A stretch of DNA of 6,280 bases from Phyllobacteriaceae bacterium. Lineage in GTDB: Bacteria; Pseudomonadota; Alphaproteobacteria; Rhizobiales; Ancalomicrobiaceae. The notes beneath the pieces were generated by a model. The model saw only the letters and a program-made list of their open reading frames with translations, was not told the DNA's origin and did no database searches. Within the stretch, counting starts at the first letter, position 1; every line of letters begins with the position of its first letter. Of this stretch, positions 1-5,207 are shown piece by piece. Made by a program: the position numbers and the translations under genes. The stretch lies in assembly GCA_012517025.1 (NCBI GenBank), contig JAAYVT010000279.1:1-6280 (forward strand), given 5' to 3'.

Positions 1-335
1 GGCGCGCCGCCGGTGCGCCAGGCGTGCTCGGAGACGGTGAACTCGCCGTCCATCGACAGCCGGCCGTCCTTCACCTCCTGCGCCGCGATCGCCACTGTCA
101 TCATCTTGGTGAGGTTGCCGGGGACGAAGACTTTGTCGGGGTTCTTGGAAAACAGCACCGCGCCGGTCGCCGCGTCGACGAGCAGTGCGATCTCGGACTT
201 GGTGTCGATCGCGCCGGAATTGGTCTGCGCCGGCGGTTTCGCCGCGGCGACCAGGGCGAGGGCGACGGTGGCGGCGATCACGCGGCCGAGGCGAGACCCG
301 AGCCCGCGGGCCCTGTCGATGAAACGTTCGCGCAT
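1..335 (-). CDS. D-alanyl-D-alanine carboxypeptidase family protein (PBP5/peptidase S11-like), 3' end outside window
   Basis: The visible part is 111 codons, running off the left edge. Family role: periplasmic serine peptidases that remove the terminal D-Ala of peptidoglycan pentapeptides. Seen: an Arg-rich start, a hydrophobic signal segment at about residues 19-32 with likely cleavage after AAA, then the S11 fold opening (ALLVDAATGAVLFSKNPDK), the motif-1 region VPGNLTKMMT at 71-80, and FTVSEHAWRTGGA at 99-111, which is typical of rhizobial members. Oddity: the SxxK motif reads N74-L-T-K77, so the nucleophilic Ser is Asn (codon AAC at 114-116). The later SxN and KTG motifs lie outside the window. 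The ATG at 335 is preceded by a purine-rich AGAAGGGGAAGGGGA ribosome site. It lies 129 bases behind rlpA on the same strand, with a possible promoter of its own. The family is clear; activity is doubtful. Confidence 0.88.
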   Translation of the reverse strand, partial: MRERFIDRARGLGSRLGRVIAATVALALVAAAKPPAQTNSGAIDTKSEIALLVDAATGAVLFSKNPDKVFVPGNLTKMMTVAIAAQEVKDGRLSMDGEFTVSEHAWRTGGA

Positions 336-409
336 ACCGTCCCCTTCCCCTTCTCTCGGGCGTCCGAGCCGCCGGACACGGCGAAGGCTCTGCACGAGGA
401 ATCGGGCGA

Positions 410-439
410 AGTATAGGAAAGGCGACGTGGTGTCGTCAC
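410..439 (-). promoter_or_regulatory. Candidate sigma-70-type promoter for the carboxypeptidase gene
   Basis: Read on the minus strand, GTGACG (434-439) is followed after 18 bases by TATACT (410-415), about 75 bases before the ATG at 335. The -10 box is close to consensus and the -35 box shares TGAC with TTGACA. It lies in the rlpA-carboxypeptidase gap, so the second gene could be transcribed separately from rlpA. Motif match only. Confidence 0.4.
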
Positions 440-464
440 GCCGCTCGATGCGCGATCCGTCCGA

Positions 465-1550
465 TCACTGCGGCAACCGCCCCAACGTCTCTCCCTCGGA
501 GAGGCGATCGAAGGCCGCCGAAATCCGCGTCTCCGCGGCGTATGAGGCGCGCTGACCGGTCGGCAAAGCCGAAGTGTCGTAGCGCGGCGAGGCGGTCGGC
601 AGCGGCACCAGCGACATCGGCGCCCCCGAAGCCCCCGGCATTTCCGCCTCGATGACCTCGGCCGAGGTCGCCGCCGGCTTGGGCAACGGCGTCCGCGTGA
701 CGGTCGGCGACAGCCGCGCCGGCGCCACGCCGGCGAGTTCGAAGGCGGTCGCGTCCTGGTTGGAGGCGAGCGCCCGCGCCGAGGTCGGCAGCGGCGGCCG
801 CTTCTGCAGCAACGCGTTGCTCGGAACCGCGCCGCGCGCGTCGGCGACCATGGTCGGCGCGCGAACCGGCGCGATCGCCGGCTCGGGAGCGCGCCGCGGC
901 CCGGCGGGCAGATCGGCGGAGGCGACGAGGATGCGATCGTCGGCGCCCGGCAGCAGGCCGGGGCCGCGCAGCGAGGCCGTCAGCGTGCGCTGATCGGAGC
1001 CGGCGAGACCGGCGCGACCGACGTATTGCACGCGCACGCGAGCGACGCCGCGCCCCTTGACGTCGAGCAGGCTCGCCGTCCTCTCGGAAAGGTCGATGAC
1101 GCGACCCCGGGCATAGGGCCCGCGATCGTTGACGCGGACGATGATCGATCGGCCGGTGTCGAGCGCGGTGATGCGCGCATAGGACGGCAGCGGCATGGTC
1201 GGGTGGGCGGCGGAGATCGAGTCGCGATCGTAGACTTCGCCGTTGGCGGTGCGGGTGCCGTGATGGACGTCGCCGCCGTACCACGAGGCGTAGCCGGTCT
1301 CGTCGAGGCTCGGATTCTCTTGCGGAACGTAGGTGCGGCCGTTGACGGCGTAGGGCTTGCCGACCTGATAACGACCGCCGCCGGGGGTGACCTTGTCGTG
1401 CGGGCCGACGACCCGCTCCAGCGGCTCGACCGAACTCATGTGGGTCAACTGCTTGACCGACGAACATCCCGAAAGGGACAGTGCCGTGGTGGTGACGAGT
1501 GCCCCCCACACGAGGGCCATGCGCTTCGTTCTGGCGGCGCCGTTCACCAT
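465..1550 (-). CDS. rlpA: RlpA, septal ring lytic transglycosylase lipoprotein
   Basis: 361 aa. In Pseudomonas aeruginosa RlpA cleaves glycan strands lacking stem peptides and helps daughter-cell separation; the protein is an outer-membrane lipoprotein. Seen: a basic n-region (NGAARTKR), a hydrophobic stretch and a lipobox LSGC with Cys29, then a double-psi beta-barrel domain at about residues 85-180 with ASWYGGDVHHG, RTANGEVYD, AAHPTMPLP and VRVNDRGPYARGRVIDLS. Glu105, Asp108 and His116 keep the spacing of the known active-site residues (E-x2-D-x7-H). The C-terminal half (about 180-361) is Pro/Ala-rich and low in complexity, and no SPOR domain is visible. The frame is open to an ATG at 1613, but the ATG at 1550 is preferred: it has AGGGGGAAAG upstream and gives a normal-length lipoprotein signal. 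It is followed on the same strand by the carboxypeptidase gene; both remodel peptidoglycan. Confidence 0.93.
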   Translation of the reverse strand: MVNGAARTKRMALVWGALVTTTALSLSGCSSVKQLTHMSSVEPLERVVGPHDKVTPGGGRYQVGKPYAVNGRTYVPQENPSLDETGYASWYGGDVHHGTRTANGEVYDRDSISAAHPTMPLPSYARITALDTGRSIIVRVNDRGPYARGRVIDLSERTASLLDVKGRGVARVRVQYVGRAGLAGSDQRTLTASLRGPGLLPGADDRILVASADLPAGPRRAPEPAIAPVRAPTMVADARGAVPSNALLQKRPPLPTSARALASNQDATAFELAGVAPARLSPTVTRTPLPKPAATSAEVIEAEMPGASGAPMSLVPLPTASPRYDTSALPTGQRASYAAETRISAAFDRLSEGETLGRLPQ

Positions 1551-1656
1551 GCCGTCTTTCCCCCTGCCGCGTTTCGCGGCGATGACGCCCGTGTCGCCTC
1601 TTCGAGACGGCACCGCGACATACGATGTTCGTCGAACGCGGTTACTCCCTGGTGAA

Positions 1657-1685
1657 TTTATACCGAGTTCACGCGACCGTGAAAA
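1657..1685 (-). promoter_or_regulatory. Candidate rlpA promoter with an overlapping inverted repeat
   Basis: On the minus strand TTTTCA (1680-1685) and TATAAA (1657-1662) are 17 bases apart, about 105 bases before the rlpA ATG at 1550. The short AT-rich patch stands out in GC-rich surroundings. GTGAA (1652-1656) and TTCAC (1668-1672) form a 5-base inverted repeat around the -10 box, which could be an operator or chance. The 5' leader would be about 100 bases. Confidence 0.45.
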
Positions 1686-1748
1686 GACCCCCTCCCCGCC
1701 CGGCCGGTTCGCCGCCGCCGACGAGAATCGCGGCCGACGGCAAGGTGG

Positions 1749-2000
1749 CTAAGGCGCGGATCCGACCGCATTTTCCGCCGCCCGCCGCGCCGCCGCACGG
1801 CTCGCCGCGTAGCCCTCGGCGACGTGGACGAAGTCCCGCTTCACCGACCAACGCCACGACCGATCGCGCGGTCCGCCGACGATCCGGTAGATGCTCAACC
1901 GACGAAAGCCGGGCGCCACGGCCGTCTCCTCGGCGACCCCGAGCGGTCCGACGTTCCAGGTCCGGCGCCAATCGAAGCGCGTCGCGTGTGGCTCGTCCAT
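1749..2000 (-). CDS. Small hypothetical protein, 83 aa
   Basis: I do not recognise this gene. It starts at the ATG at 2000, with GAGGA a few bases upstream, and ends in TAG. Codon third positions are mostly G or C, as in the real genes here. The protein has no signal peptide or membrane segment. It starts with a Trp/Arg-rich part (FDWRRTWNVGPLG) and continues with a segment that looks like one folded unit (LSIYRIVGGPRDRSWRWSV, then DFVHVAEGYAASRAAARRAA). The pattern of a Trp-rich strand followed by 'G-x-A-x-S-R-x-x-A-x-x-A-A' resembles small rhizobial hypothetical proteins with a helical tail. It lies between rlpA and the outer-membrane protein gene, same strand. It may be the 3' half of a longer broken gene (see the adjoining trace). 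Moderately sure that it is or was coding. Confidence 0.5.
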   Translation of the reverse strand: MDEPHATRFDWRRTWNVGPLGVAEETAVAPGFRRLSIYRIVGGPRDRSWRWSVKRDFVHVAEGYAASRAAARRAAENAVGSAP

Positions 2001-2033
2001 GCCGTCCTCGCCGTTTCGTCCGTCGTCGCGGTC

Positions 2034-2151
2034 CGCTCGAGCCGCCCGCCGCGAGTGTCACCGCGACCGCGCCGCGTTTCAAGGAGAAGGCGTCCGGCGA
2101 CGGCAGGTAGAAGGCGTCGGTTGCGAACTCCGCCTTCGCTTCCGCCTCCCG
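2034..2151 (-). pseudogene. Coding trace in another frame, possible 5' remnant of the 83-aa gene
   Basis: In the frame whose codons start at 2151 the sequence reads REAEAKAEFATDAFYLPSPD and continues AFSLKRGAVAVTLAAGGSS, with almost every third position G or C. No start codon or ribosome site exists for it: the first usable codon is a TTG at 2082, and the frame's 5' end runs into the 3' end of the outer-membrane gene. Near 2034 the coding-like signal stops and resumes in the frame of the 83-aa gene; one extra base there would account for the switch. Reading across gives about 133 codons. Inference: an N-terminally truncated, frameshifted gene. A chance open stretch in GC-rich DNA is the alternative. 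Confidence 0.3.
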
Positions 2152-2159
2152 CGATCCGG

Positions 2160-2840
2160 TCAGAAATGATGACGAATTCCGATGACGCCGTATTGAATAC
2201 CGCCACCCGTGCCGTTGAAGAGCCCGACGTCACCCCAGTATTTGCGGCCGCCGGACCGGTGATGAATGCGAAGAACGATTTCCCAATCGGGATTGCTCGG
2301 AGCTGCGAAAGTGATCTCCGGCGAGAAATAGTGCATCAACTTGGAACCACCGGGGACGCCGGTCTCGCGCGCTTCCCAGGCCGGAACCGCCGACGCGAAA
2401 TCGAGCCCCGTCGAAGCGGCGATGCTCGTCTTGACCCAATCGTTCCACGGAAACTTCGTCCAGCGAAAATAGAGGGCGCCCCACCCGTCGGTCTCGTGGA
2501 AACTTCCGAACCGTTGTCCGACGCCGATCTCCGCCTCGATCTTGAAATAGTCACGGTATTCGAAGACGTCGCGAGAAAGCGCCCCGCCGATGAACTTGCT
2601 CGCCCCCCATCGATAGTCCCACGGCGCGGTGAACTTGCCCTCCGCGCCGAGCGCCGCGGCGAGATCGGTCGTGAGCTGCGGTCCGGCGAATACGGTGACG
2701 GCACAGTGCCCGGAACAGAAGGGAACGAGAAATCGCTCCCGGACGGACGTGACCGGATCAGATTCCGCCGCTTCACTGCCCGCAATCGATGCGGCCAAGA
2801 CGATAAAAACGCTCGATGCCCTCGATACGCACCAGACCAT
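2160..2840 (-). CDS. Outer-membrane beta-barrel protein, distantly PagL-like (putative acyloxyacyl hydrolase family)
   Basis: 226 aa. Seen: a signal peptide with hydrophobic core VFIVLAASIAG and likely cleavage near Ala24-Ala25; alternating amphipathic strands rich in Trp, Tyr and Phe throughout; and a C-terminal strand ending GVIGIRHHF, whose final Phe is the usual outer-membrane assembly signal. GVGQRFG, WGALYFRWTKFPWN and FSPEITFAAPSNPDWEIVLR look like a conserved hypothetical family I remember from Rhizobiales. H194-R-S196 in the penultimate part has the H-x-S spacing of the catalytic His and Ser of PagL lipid A deacylases; no matching Glu is certain. Cys42 and Cys46 could form a disulfide. 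The ATG at 2840 follows GGGGA by about 8 bases. Its upstream DNA is markedly AT-rich. The barrel call is firm; enzyme activity is only a possibility. Confidence 0.7.
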   Translation of the reverse strand: MVWCVSRASSVFIVLAASIAGSEAAESDPVTSVRERFLVPFCSGHCAVTVFAGPQLTTDLAAALGAEGKFTAPWDYRWGASKFIGGALSRDVFEYRDYFKIEAEIGVGQRFGSFHETDGWGALYFRWTKFPWNDWVKTSIAASTGLDFASAVPAWEARETGVPGGSKLMHYFSPEITFAAPSNPDWEIVLRIHHRSGGRKYWGDVGLFNGTGGGIQYGVIGIRHHF

Positions 2841-2866
2841 ATGTATTCCCCGCTCTTCTACCGAAG

Positions 2867-2896
2867 AATAAATTTACAGATCGGACGTTTCGACAA
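2867..2896 (-). promoter_or_regulatory. Candidate promoter for the outer-membrane protein gene
   Basis: On the minus strand TTGTCG (2891-2896) and TTTATT (2867-2872) lie 18 bases apart, about 27 bases before the ATG at 2840. The whole 2841-2990 stretch is AT-rich compared with its surroundings, as expected for a promoter region or for transferred DNA. The boxes are imperfect. Confidence 0.35.
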
Positions 2897-2920
2897 ATTT
2901 TCGATCACGATTCATCTAAA

Positions 2921-2951
2921 GCGCTGTTCCAATATATTTGTATTCCAGCGC
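2921..2951. repeat. Inverted repeat, 6-base arms, in AT-rich upstream region
   Basis: GCGCTG (2921-2926) and CAGCGC (2946-2951) are perfect arms around a 19-base AT-rich loop. Inside, the pentamer TTCCA appears twice in the same orientation. It lies 80-110 bases before the outer-membrane gene, so it could be an operator or the remains of a dispersed palindromic repeat. Confidence 0.3.
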
Positions 2952-2975
2952 ATTCTCCAAACTCACGTATCGATT

Positions 2976-3540
2976 TCACGGCATTCGTAGGGCGCCGAAC
3001 GGAAGCATGGAACGGCTCGCGATGGTCGGGTCTCCGGGGAACCCCATCACCGCCCCGTCATGCGGGCAAACCACGACGAAACGGCGCTTTCGCTCGGTGA
3101 CGAGGGCTTCCGGCGTCACGGGTGCGCTCGCAAAGAGTCGACCGCTCGTCCATAGTCGTGCGTGCATCGAATAAAAACAACATCCCATCATTGAAATATT
3201 TGTCGCGATATTCAGCAACGGAAGCGGCGGCGCAGACGGCGGAGTTGCGACACGCCCTCCTCCGCGTCGTTCCGACCCGATGGCGGAAAGTCTCTCGGGA
3301 AAATCCTCGAAGTCACGCGAGCACATCGCCGAAGTCGCCAATTCGCAGCGGGCCGCCGCCGCGCGCCGGCATCCGCGCCGGACACTCGGGTGAAGGCTAC
3401 ATCTTCGGATCGAGAACCGCCGACCGACGTCCCATCCGGAAATGTCGATCTCACTCGATTTGCGGGCGAGACGCGTCGTCGCCCGGAGTGCCCGCGACGA
3501 TCGCCTCCGCGAGCCCCGCCACACCCGAACGTCGCTCGAA
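2976..3540. other. Gene-poor stretch between the outer-membrane gene promoter region and the tRNA
   Basis: No gene is supported here. The best candidate is a 63-codon minus-strand frame (ATG at 3167 to 2976), whose middle part around ERKRRFVVVCPHDGAVMGF has reasonable codon use; it has no ribosome site and no recognised family. It lies within a longer open frame (182 codons from 3524) that is Arg/Ser-rich in the manner of GC-rich shadow frames. AT-rich DNA at 3165-3215 resembles a promoter or junction. An inverted repeat, GTGACG (3097-3102) with CGTCAC (3114-3119), is also present. Mixed composition without a clear frame fits decayed DNA. Confidence 0.35.
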
Positions 3541-3541
3541 A

Positions 3542-3567
3542 TGATTTTTTAAATCAACTACTTGATT
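3542..3567 (-). terminator. Possible tRNA terminator with two competing hairpins
   Basis: Directly after the tRNA 3' end on the minus strand, AATCAA-GTAG-TTGATT (3552-3567) forms a 6-base stem with a 4-base loop. Overlapping it, TGATTT-AAA-AAATCA (3542-3556) forms a second stem followed by only three T residues. The two share bases and exclude each other. The position suits a terminator, but the stems are AT-rich and the T-run is weak. Confidence 0.35.
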
Positions 3568-3575
3568 CGGGATGA

Positions 3576-3665
3576 TGGCGGACGGGGTGGGATTCGAACC
3601 CACGGATGGCTTCCACCATCGGCGGTTTTCAAGACCGCTGCCTTAAACCACTCGGCCACCCGTCC
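3576..3665 (-). tRNA. tRNA-Ser, anticodon UGA
   Basis: This is a class II tRNA read on the minus strand. It has acceptor stem GGACGGG/CCCGTCC (3659-3665 with 3580-3586), discriminator G, and an encoded CCA at 3576-3578. The D-arm region has GCCGAGTGGTTTAAGGC. The anticodon stem GCGGT/ACCGC encloses loop CTTGAAA with anticodon TGA (3629-3631). A long variable arm GATGG-TGGAAG-CCATC follows, then the T-arm GTGGG-TTCGAAT-CCCAC. All stems pair. It decodes UCN-type serine codons. It lies upstream of rlpA on the same strand, an arrangement I remember from Rhizobiales, but here about 2 kb of other DNA separates them. Confidence 0.97.
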
Positions 3666-3674
3666 TCGCGCCCT

Positions 3675-3703
3675 TCAATGGCGGCAAAGCGAGGCGATGA
3701 CAA
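3675..3703 (-). promoter_or_regulatory. Candidate promoter for tRNA-Ser
   Basis: On the minus strand TTGTCA (3698-3703) and CATTGA (3675-3680) lie 17 bases apart, about 10 bases before the mature tRNA 5' end. The -35 box is good and the -10 box poor. A very short leader is usual for tRNA genes. Confidence 0.3.
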
Positions 3704-4096
3704 GAGCCGGGACATGGTCGGCGTCCGGAACCCGGCAAATCGGCACCTTACGGCACCACGCTCCCCCCCGAAGGGAAACCTCGTGTCGCCGAGGTCGGGT
3801 GGGCTCGTCTGGCTCCTCCCGAAGCGGAGAGACCGCTCGCATCGGCGCCGTGCCGACGCGTCGTCCATCGGCGACGCCTGTGGCCGTGGCTCGGATCGAC
3901 CTCCTCGGCGACGAAGCCCATGTCGCCGGCCCGCCATATATACCCGTCTCGAACAAGTCCGAACTTCGTGCGATTGGTATAAGCGGGTTCAGTCACCGTC
4001 CGCATCGACCACGGGAAGTAAAGATTGATCGGACGTCCCAATTTATCACGATCATGTGAGGCCTTCATACGTCGTTGTACGCTCTCTCTTCGACGA
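3704..4096. other. Gene-poor stretch upstream of tRNA-Ser and of the cytochrome gene
   Basis: No gene is supported. A minus-strand frame from an ATG at 4068 contains a plausible-looking part (LGRPINLYFPWSMRTVTEPA, then FGLVRDGYIWRAGDMGFVAE) with mixed codon use, then turns into Arg-rich shadow sequence and ends at 3748. It has only a distant purine-rich stretch as ribosome site and no recognised family, so it is left uncalled. The plus strand shows only frames that read through the tRNA. Composition becomes AT-richer from about 3940 on. Confidence 0.35.
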
Positions 4097-4126
4097 TTGG
4101 TCGTGATCCAAGACCACTCATAGACT
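4097..4126 (+). promoter_or_regulatory. Candidate promoter for the cytochrome c gene
   Basis: TTGGTC (4097-4102) and TAGACT (4121-4126) are 18 bases apart, about 25 bases before the ATG at 4151. The arms TGGTC/GACCA form a small inverted repeat between the boxes with a 9-base loop, a possible operator. Sequence match only. Confidence 0.35.
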
Positions 4127-4150
4127 TTTGCCGCAGAGAGAAGACCTGAA

Positions 4151-4675
4151 ATGAGAGCAAGCATCAAGACGTGTACGGCGGCGGCCGTCGGCATCTGCGC
4201 GGTCGGAGCCGCCGGCGCGATCGGGTTCATCTATTCCGGCATCTTCGATTTCCGAGCGACGTCGCCCCATTATCCCTTCGTGACCTGGGCCCTGCACCAG
4301 ACCTACCAGTCGTCGATGGAGCAGATGACGGAGAACATCGTCGTCCCGACCGATCTCGAGACCCCCGCCCGCGTCGCCGCCGGGGCGAAGCTCTACGCGG
4401 CGAACTGCGCCGTCTGCCACGGCGCCCCCGGCGTGCCGCTGTCGGCGATCGGAACCGGCATCTACCCCGAGGCGCCCTCGTTGTTGAAGGCCACGCGGAA
4501 GAACCGGCCCCATCAGGTCTTCTTCGTCGCCAAGTACGGGATCAAGATGACCGGCATGCCGGCCTTCGGGAAATCCTACGGCGACGAGGACCTGTGGGCG
4601 CTCGCCGCCTTCCTGCACAAAGAGCGCGGCGTTTCCGCCGACGATTACACGGCCCTGGTCGAGACCAAGCCCTGA
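4151..4675 (+). CDS. Membrane-anchored monoheme cytochrome c
   Basis: 174 aa. It carries electrons on the periplasmic side between membrane or periplasmic enzymes. Seen: an uncleaved-looking N-terminal hydrophobic segment (about residues 10-28); the GIFDFRATSPHYPFVTWALH region and SSMEQMTENIVVP typical of a family of single-heme cytochromes with an N-terminal anchor; heme site CAVCH with Cys86, Cys89 and His90; and the axial Met136 in MTGMPAFG, with Met133 as a nearby second Met. It ends with the usual helix DEDLWALAAFLHK. The ATG at 4151 follows AGAGAGAAG at a suitable distance. It faces the sulfur-metabolism cluster tail-to-tail, so it is not in that operon; an electron-transfer link to that cluster is an inference from proximity. 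The partner enzyme is unknown. The class I cytochrome call is firm. Confidence 0.9.
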   Translation: MRASIKTCTAAAVGICAVGAAGAIGFIYSGIFDFRATSPHYPFVTWALHQTYQSSMEQMTENIVVPTDLETPARVAAGAKLYAANCAVCHGAPGVPLSAIGTGIYPEAPSLLKATRKNRPHQVFFVAKYGIKMTGMPAFGKSYGDEDLWALAAFLHKERGVSADDYTALVETKP

Positions 4676-4687
4676 GCGTCGCGAGAT

Positions 4688-4720
4688 CGGCCCCTTTCAC
4701 CTCCCGGCCGGAGGGGGCCG
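4688..4720 (+). terminator. GC-rich hairpin behind the cytochrome gene
   Basis: CGGCCCC (4688-4694) pairs with GGGGCCG (4714-4720). Inside, CTCC (4701-4704) pairs with GGAG (4710-4713) around CGGCC, leaving a 6-base bulge on the left arm. It starts 13 bases after the stop codon. There is no T-run, so it may act as an mRNA 3' stabiliser or a Rho-independent terminator without a tail. Confidence 0.45.
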
Positions 4721-4769
4721 ACGTCGTGGAAGCCCCCCCGCGACGGAGGCGGCCACGCTCCGAATCCGA

Positions 4770-4853
4770 AAGCGCTGCCGGCACGCTTCCGCGGGCGGAA
4801 TTCCGCCGTGTCCTCCGATTCACGGACATGGCTCTCGTCCGCCCCTCAGGCGG
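4770..4853. repeat. Cluster of four hairpin or palindrome elements in the convergent gap
   Basis: Four elements follow each other. AAGCG-(C)-TGCCGGCA-CGCTT (4770-4788) is nearly a perfect palindrome. GGCGGAATTCCGCC (4794-4807) is a perfect 14-base palindrome. TGTCC/GGACA (4809-4813 with 4824-4828) has a 10-base loop. CCGCC-CCTCA-GGCGG (4839-4853) has a 5-base stem. Between convergent genes they may be bidirectional terminators or protein-binding sites. No coding frame is supported in 4676-4971. Confidence 0.4.
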
Positions 4854-4971
4854 GTCGGCGATGTTCGTTCCCGCGATTTTCTGGGAGAGCCCCCCGACAT
4901 CGACGAAGACCGTGTCGCCGGCCCTCCGCCCGTCGCGACCTCGAACATGTCGAACCTTCGGGAGATCGGCG

Positions 4972-5106
4972 TCAGTCGTCGACGCCGCCGCCCAAGACGA
5001 CCGCCACCACGATCATCAGCCCGGCGACCAGCGCCAGCAGAACGAAGCCGAAGAGGTCGCGACGGCGGAGTTGCGAAGGGGCGTCGATCGGGTCCAGGTC
5101 GTTCAT
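4972..5106 (-). CDS. Small single-span membrane protein, 44 aa
   Basis: I do not recognise a named family. The ATG at 5106 has GAGGA 7-8 bases upstream (within GCGAGGACCGAGC), whereas the longer GTG start at 5166 has no such site and gives a low-complexity head. The N-terminus (NDLDPIDAPSQ) is acidic and polar, followed by RRRD and then one hydrophobic segment at about residues 18-40, ending GGGVDD. The positive residues before the span predict the N-terminus in the cytoplasm. It lies 101 bases after the TusA-like gene on the same strand and may be in the same transcript. Small subunits of this form occur in respiratory complexes, but assignment as an accessory subunit is only an inference. 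Confidence 0.6.
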   Translation of the reverse strand: MNDLDPIDAPSQLRRRDLFGFVLLALVAGLMIVVAVVLGGGVDD

Positions 5107-5207
5107 GCTCGGTCCTCGCCGCCTCGTCCTCCCCCGCGGCCCGGGAGGTCCCAGGTCTTCCGGCACCGTGGCGTTTTCGAGGCGGCGGGGATCCGGGATT
5201 TACCCGA

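Noticed and set aside
1551..1613. Upstream ATG at 1613 as the rlpA start
   Set aside because: It would add a charged head before the lipoprotein signal; the ATG at 1550 has the better ribosome site and normal signal length.
1824..2990. Plus-strand frame of 388 codons
   Set aside because: Arg/Pro-rich shadow antisense to the outer-membrane gene and the 83-aa gene, with no ribosome site or domain.
3279..3287. GATGGCGGA repeats the tRNA 3' boundary (3574-3582), a possible attachment-site copy
   Set aside because: Nine bases is too short for a typical tRNA-derived attachment core and can occur by chance in GC-rich DNA.
2976..3524. Minus-strand frame of 182 codons
   Set aside because: Mostly Arg/Ser-rich with no domain; only the last 63 codons look even mildly coding, and no start signal supports them.
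3562..4059. Plus-strand frame of 165 codons beginning near 3562 with GGIRTHG
   Set aside because: It is the antisense reading of the tRNA-Ser gene, a well-known false protein; codons after the tRNA show no coding pattern.
3748..4230. Minus-strand frame of 160 codons upstream of tRNA-Ser
   Set aside because: Some stretches look protein-like, but codon use is mixed, it overlaps the cytochrome start antisense, ends in Arg-rich shadow sequence and lacks a convincing ribosome site.
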